From NCBI GenBank assembly GCA_904419285.1, contig CAJFQZ010000007.1:62001-126000 (forward strand): a DNA stretch of 64,000 nucleotides, read 5' to 3'. The stretch comes from Lachnospiraceae bacterium UBA1818. Lineage in GTDB: Bacteria > Bacillota > Clostridia > Lachnospirales > Lachnospiraceae. The notes under the pieces were generated by a model. That model was not told the DNA's origin and searched no databases. It saw only the letters and a program-made list of their open reading frames with translations. Below, piece after piece: positions 62,731 through 64,000 of this stretch. The position numbers were made by a program, and so were the translations under genes. Positions within the stretch are counted from its first letter, which is position 1. Each line of letters starts with the position of its first letter.

Positions 62731-63894
62731 ATGTATAAATATCATTGCCTGAATCCAATCTCCCATGTAGGTCTGGACCGATTGGATGAAAATTATGTGA
62801 AGACGGAAGATGCCGGGGAAGCTGATGTCATCCTTGTGCGCAGCGCAAAGATGCATGATATGGAATTCGGACCGAATCTGAAGGCGATCGCCCGCGCAGG
62901 AGCGGGAGTGAACAACATTCCTCTTGACAGGTGTGCAGAGGAAGGCATCGTTGTCTTCAATACACCGGGAGCAAATGCAAACGGTGTGAAAGAACTTGTT
63001 ATAGCAGGCATGCTTCTGGCAGCCCGGGATATCATCGGGGGTATCAACTGGGTGCAGGAGCATGAAGAGGACGGGGATATCGCTAAGATAACAGAGAAGA
63101 AAAAGAAAGCGTTCGCCGGTACTGAACTCCAGGGCAAGAAACTGGGTGTGATCGGTCTGGGCGCGATCGGCGTCCTCGTTGCGAACGCGGCGACGAATCT
63201 CGGTATGGAGGTATACGGATACGATCCGTATCTTTCCGTGGAATCCGCATGGAAGCTGTCAAGAAGCATCCATCATGCGAACACGGTAGATGAACTCTAT
63301 AAAGAATGCGATTACCTGACCATCCATGTGCCTGCCACGGAGGATACGAAAGGAATGATCGATAAGAATGCGATCAGCCTGATGAAAGATCATGTCGTTA
63401 TCCTGAATTTTGCAAGAGACACGCTTGTAAACAGCGAGGATATCGTGGATGCGCTCGTCTCGGGAACTGTGAAATGCTATGTGACGGATTTCCCGACACC
63501 GGAGATTGCCGGCGTAAAGGGCGCAATTGTGATACCGCACCTGGGAGCTTCTACAGAGGAATCCGAGGATAACTGTGCAGAGATGGCTGTTGACGAGATC
63601 CGGGATTTCCTTGAAAACGGAAATATCAAGCATTCCGTAAATTATCCGGACTGCACGATGGGCGTAAAAGGAGAAGAAGACAGGATTACTGTGTTCCACC
63701 ACAATATCCCGAATATGCTGGGACAGTTTACATCTCTGCTTGCACAGGAGGATATGAATATCTCGCTGATGACAAACAAGAGCAGAAAAGAATATGCTTA
63801 TACAGTCATGGATGTGGACAAAAAAGTAGACGATTCAGTGGCTGAGAAGCTGAAAGCGATCGACGGTGTTCTGAAAGTCCGTGTTATCCGATAG
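62731..63894 (+). CDS. serA: D-3-phosphoglycerate dehydrogenase, short form with ACT domain
   Basis: First step of serine synthesis, NAD-dependent. The 387-residue protein has the NAD loop GVIGLGAIGVLVANAA, the active-site Arg in NFARDTLVN, Glu and His in IPHLGASTEES, and a C-terminal ACT domain (about 320-387) for control by serine. It is shorter than the mycobacterial form. GAAGAGGAGA lies upstream, within the end of serC. A terminator follows at the window end. Confidence 0.94.
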   Translation: MYKYHCLNPISHVGLDRLDENYVKTEDAGEADVILVRSAKMHDMEFGPNLKAIARAGAGVNNIPLDRCAEEGIVVFNTPGANANGVKELVIAGMLLAARDIIGGINWVQEHEEDGDIAKITEKKKKAFAGTELQGKKLGVIGLGAIGVLVANAATNLGMEVYGYDPYLSVESAWKLSRSIHHANTVDELYKECDYLTIHVPATEDTKGMIDKNAISLMKDHVVILNFARDTLVNSEDIVDALVSGTVKCYVTDFPTPEIAGVKGAIVIPHLGASTEESEDNCAEMAVDEIRDFLENGNIKHSVNYPDCTMGVKGEEDRITVFHHNIPNMLGQFTSLLAQEDMNISLMTNKSRKEYAYTVMDVDKKVDDSVAEKLKAIDGVLKVRVIR

Positions 63895-63945
63895 GATATG
63901 AAGCGCGCTGCGTTTGAGAGAAAAGAATATTGATGTTTTACCGCA

Positions 63946-63979
63946 GGGAGGCGGGGCCGTATGGTTCCGCCTCCCTTTT
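63946..63979 (+). terminator. Terminator after serA
   Basis: A 9-bp stem GGGAGGCGG with CCGCCTCCC, followed by TTTTG. Confidence 0.85.
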
Positions 63980-64000
63980 GTCTGGTTTTTATCAGGAATA

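Overview
The window looks like a chromosomal segment of an anaerobic, spore-forming Firmicute, most likely a Lachnospiraceae (Clostridium cluster XIVa) member. The reasons are a moderate GC content, strong AGGAGG ribosome binding sites, T-box leaders, a SigH homologue, a GerA-type spore germination protein, a single-chain clostridial PurL, GlnRS, and the gene orders dnaG-rpoD-trmK-nif3 and ispF-cysE-cysS-mrnC-rlmB-sigH. The genus cannot be fixed from the sequence alone. Almost all genes lie on the + strand. Minus-strand exceptions are csp, a LysR regulator, two small membrane proteins, one XRE regulator, aroC and a tRNA-Thr. I see no rRNA, CRISPR array, prophage or intact insertion sequence; this is mostly core chromosome.

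Layout. 1-0.6 kb: paaK tail and an ACT protein. 0.7-4.1 kb: a cold-shock gene with a damaged 3' end, cysK, and ptsH-ptsI (HPr with Arg at position 46). 4.1-6.3 kb: a two-gene operon of a DNA-repair-type radical SAM protein and a DUF4130 protein, under a promoter that carries two LexA (SOS) boxes. 6.3-10.2 kb: NfeD and SPFH proteins, then a fused PD-(D/E)XK nuclease/XPD-type helicase. 10.2-16.1 kb: LysR regulator, DUF1461 membrane protein, purL, tRNA-Val and tRNA-Met. 16.2-24.3 kb: ispF, an Eis-like acetyltransferase, then a Cys T-box driving cysE-cysS-mrnC-rlmB-sigH, followed by a CPBP protease, dtd and tRNA-Thr. 24.4-33.2 kb: a Nudix protein, glnS, a MocR regulator, purA and several small or poorly known genes. 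33.2-40.2 kb: metA (acetyl type), an aminotransferase, dut, a GerA-like protein, DegV, and infC-rpmI-rplT with an AUU start and an attenuator. 40.2-45.9 kb: Trp T-box and trpB2, tRNA-Leu, two divergent XRE regulators, a tandem PPK2 and a dGTPase. 46.0-52.2 kb: dnaG-rpoD-trmK-nif3 and a TGS/SAD nucleoside kinase. 52.3-56.9 kb: aroC, an L,D-transpeptidase, tgt and yajC. 57.0-63.9 kb: leuB-ilvD-ilvB and serC-serA.

Themes. Sulfur and serine metabolism recurs (cysK, cysE, metA, serC-serA), and one cysteine-responsive T-box appears to sit above a cluster ending in the sporulation sigma factor gene. Several leaders look like RNA switches: two T-boxes, the infC attenuator and a dnaG leader with alternative hairpins. 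The most promising little-described system is the SOS-controlled radical SAM/DUF4130 pair at 4.1-6.3 kb; the nuclease-helicase fusion 1.5 kb downstream is a second candidate repair factor. Functions are assigned by recognising family motifs by eye; no database search was run.
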